From Stutzerimonas stutzeri (GTDB taxonomy: Bacteria; Pseudomonadota; Gammaproteobacteria; Pseudomonadales; Pseudomonadaceae), in contig NZ_JAMOII010000003.1 in NCBI RefSeq assembly GCF_024448985.1, forward strand, positions 62,001 to 126,000: a stretch of 64,000 nt of DNA, in the 5' to 3' direction. Of this stretch, positions 63,185-64,000 are shown in pieces. Position 1 is the first letter of the stretch. Each line of letters begins with the position of its first letter. The notes beneath the pieces were generated by a model. It saw only the letters and a program-made list of their open reading frames with translations, did not search any database and was not told where the DNA came from. The translations under genes were made by a program, and so were the position numbers.

Positions 63185-63319
63185 GGCGGGGCTCCGTTCT
63201 GAGATTCGCGAAACGTTAGCACGCGATGGATGAGCCGGGCGCGGCGTGACCTCAGCGATATATACTGCGCGCCTTTCGACCAGGCGTCCGGTCGCGAGCC
63301 GAATAACAAGGAGGGCCTA

Positions 63320-64000
63320 GTGGCCATCGAAACTCAATGGGTGCTGGATGACGCGCATCTGGCCCGTCTGTGTGGCGAGTGGCGCCAGCTGCCTTACGTA
63401 GCGGTAGATACCGAGTTCATGCGGGTCGACACGTTCTATCCTATTGCTGCCCTGTTGCAGGTTGGCGACGGGCGTTGCGCCTATCTGATCGATCCACTGC
63501 GGATCAGCGATTGGAGTGCATTTGCCGGTCTGCTGGAAGACCCAGTCGTAGTGAAGGTCCTGCATGCCTGCAGCGAAGATCTGGAAGTGCTCTGGCGCCT
63601 GACCGGCAGCTTGCCGACGCCGTTGTTCGATACGCAATTGGCCGCCGGCTACTTGAATATCGGCTTCTCCATGGGCTATTCGCGCCTGGTGCAGAGCGTG
63701 CTGAACATCGAGCTGCCCAAGGGCGAAACGCGCTCCGATTGGCTCCAGCGGCCGCTGAGCGAGATGCAGATTCGCTATGCCGCCGAAGATGCGCAGCATC
63801 TGGCCGAGCTGTACGAGGCGCTGCAGCCGAGACTGGCAGATGACAAGCGTGCCTGGGTGATTGAAGACGGTGCCGAGCTGGTCGCGAGTCTGCAGCGCGA
63901 AACGGATCCTGATGAAGCCTATCGCGACGTCAAGCAGGCCTGGCGTCTCAAGCCGCGACAGCTCGCGGTGTTGCGTGTACTGACTGCTTGGCGAGAGCGT
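63320..64000 (+). CDS. rnd: Ribonuclease D, N-terminal part (runs off the window)
   Basis: 227 codons to the window edge from GTG 63320, with AAGGAGGG at 63308-63315 just before. DEDD exonuclease motifs: VAVDTEFMRVDTFYPIAALL (Exo I), VVKVLHACSEDLEVLWRL (Exo II) and IRYAAEDAQHLAELYEAL (Exo III). The HRDC domain begins near LKPRQLAVLRVLTAWRER and continues outside. RNase D trims tRNA 3' ends. Confidence 0.95.
   Translation, partial: MAIETQWVLDDAHLARLCGEWRQLPYVAVDTEFMRVDTFYPIAALLQVGDGRCAYLIDPLRISDWSAFAGLLEDPVVVKVLHACSEDLEVLWRLTGSLPTPLFDTQLAAGYLNIGFSMGYSRLVQSVLNIELPKGETRSDWLQRPLSEMQIRYAAEDAQHLAELYEALQPRLADDKRAWVIEDGAELVASLQRETDPDEAYRDVKQAWRLKPRQLAVLRVLTAWRER

Overview
The window is about 64 kb of GC-rich DNA from a gammaproteobacterium. 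Gene content, protein sequences and gene order (fadBA-topA-sulA-lexA-psrA-nagZ; uvrB-gltX-tRNA-Glu; btuB-cob; modABCE-fadL-rnd) point to Pseudomonas sensu lato. A periplasmic nitrate reductase locus and the general protein style suggest the Stutzerimonas (P. stutzeri) group; the genus-level call is inference, not a database result. Most of the window is ordinary chromosomal backbone with no prophage, integron or CRISPR. Mobile DNA is limited to one decayed IS110-type transposase and several families of short palindromic (REP-like) repeats.

Layout. 1-695: 5' part of an oligopeptidase B-like gene. 1116-4764: fadBA beta-oxidation operon and a small DUF1653 gene. 5078-8312: topA and a conserved Pseudomonas gene. 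8346-9733: EamA exporter and an IS110 remnant. 9918-13980: SOS and fatty-acid regulators (sulA, lexA with two LexA boxes, psrA with two overlapping PsrA-type palindromes), an L,D-transpeptidase and nagZ. 13995-18681: methylthioinosine phosphorylase, an LEA lipoprotein, a His-rich SEC-C protein, DUF2489 and a lipoprotein penicillin-acylase-family enzyme. 18809-25690: trmO, tRNA-Asn, aromatic/aspartate aminotransferase, uvrB, gltX and a duplicated tRNA-Ala/tRNA-Glu operon. 25859-30600: thioesterase, dinB, small exported proteins, tandem repeats and a dienelactone hydrolase. 30740-34862: napEDABC, divergent from an MFS exporter. 36392-39176: SprT-like protease, two paralogous Yip1 proteins and a DnaJ-related protein. 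39286-41833: ttcA, then two aromatic-rich leader peptides around an intrinsic terminator upstream of a DAHP synthase. 42132-46235: a Tag-like glycosylase, a sirtuin, two NlpC/P60 lipoproteins, an HNH protein and a CpdA-like phosphodiesterase. 46401-56740: cobalamin riboswitch, btuB, btuM and a tightly overlapped cob operon. 56744-60156: modE-modABC with a ModE operator. 60262-64000: peroxidase-like gene, fadL, sulfurtransferase and the 5' part of rnd.

The two strongest observations are these. (1) The cobalamin operon carries two internally deleted genes. cobT is reduced in frame to 35 codons that join its natural N-terminus to its natural C-terminus. cobS is frameshifted and lacks most of its middle. 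The genes around them, and the stop/start overlaps that couple them, are intact. (2) The DAHP synthase gene is preceded by two short reading frames with good ribosome binding sites that are crowded with Tyr, Phe and Trp codons. They lie on either side of a 13-bp intrinsic terminator, the layout expected for ribosome-mediated attenuation by aromatic amino acids.

Regulatory logic visible in the DNA: PsrA (autoregulation, possibly fadBA), LexA (lexA-sulA), ModE (the mod operon, which supplies the molybdenum needed by NapA), vitamin B12 (riboswitch before btuB), a possible FNR/ANR-like site before nap, and a strong growth-type promoter for the tRNA operon.
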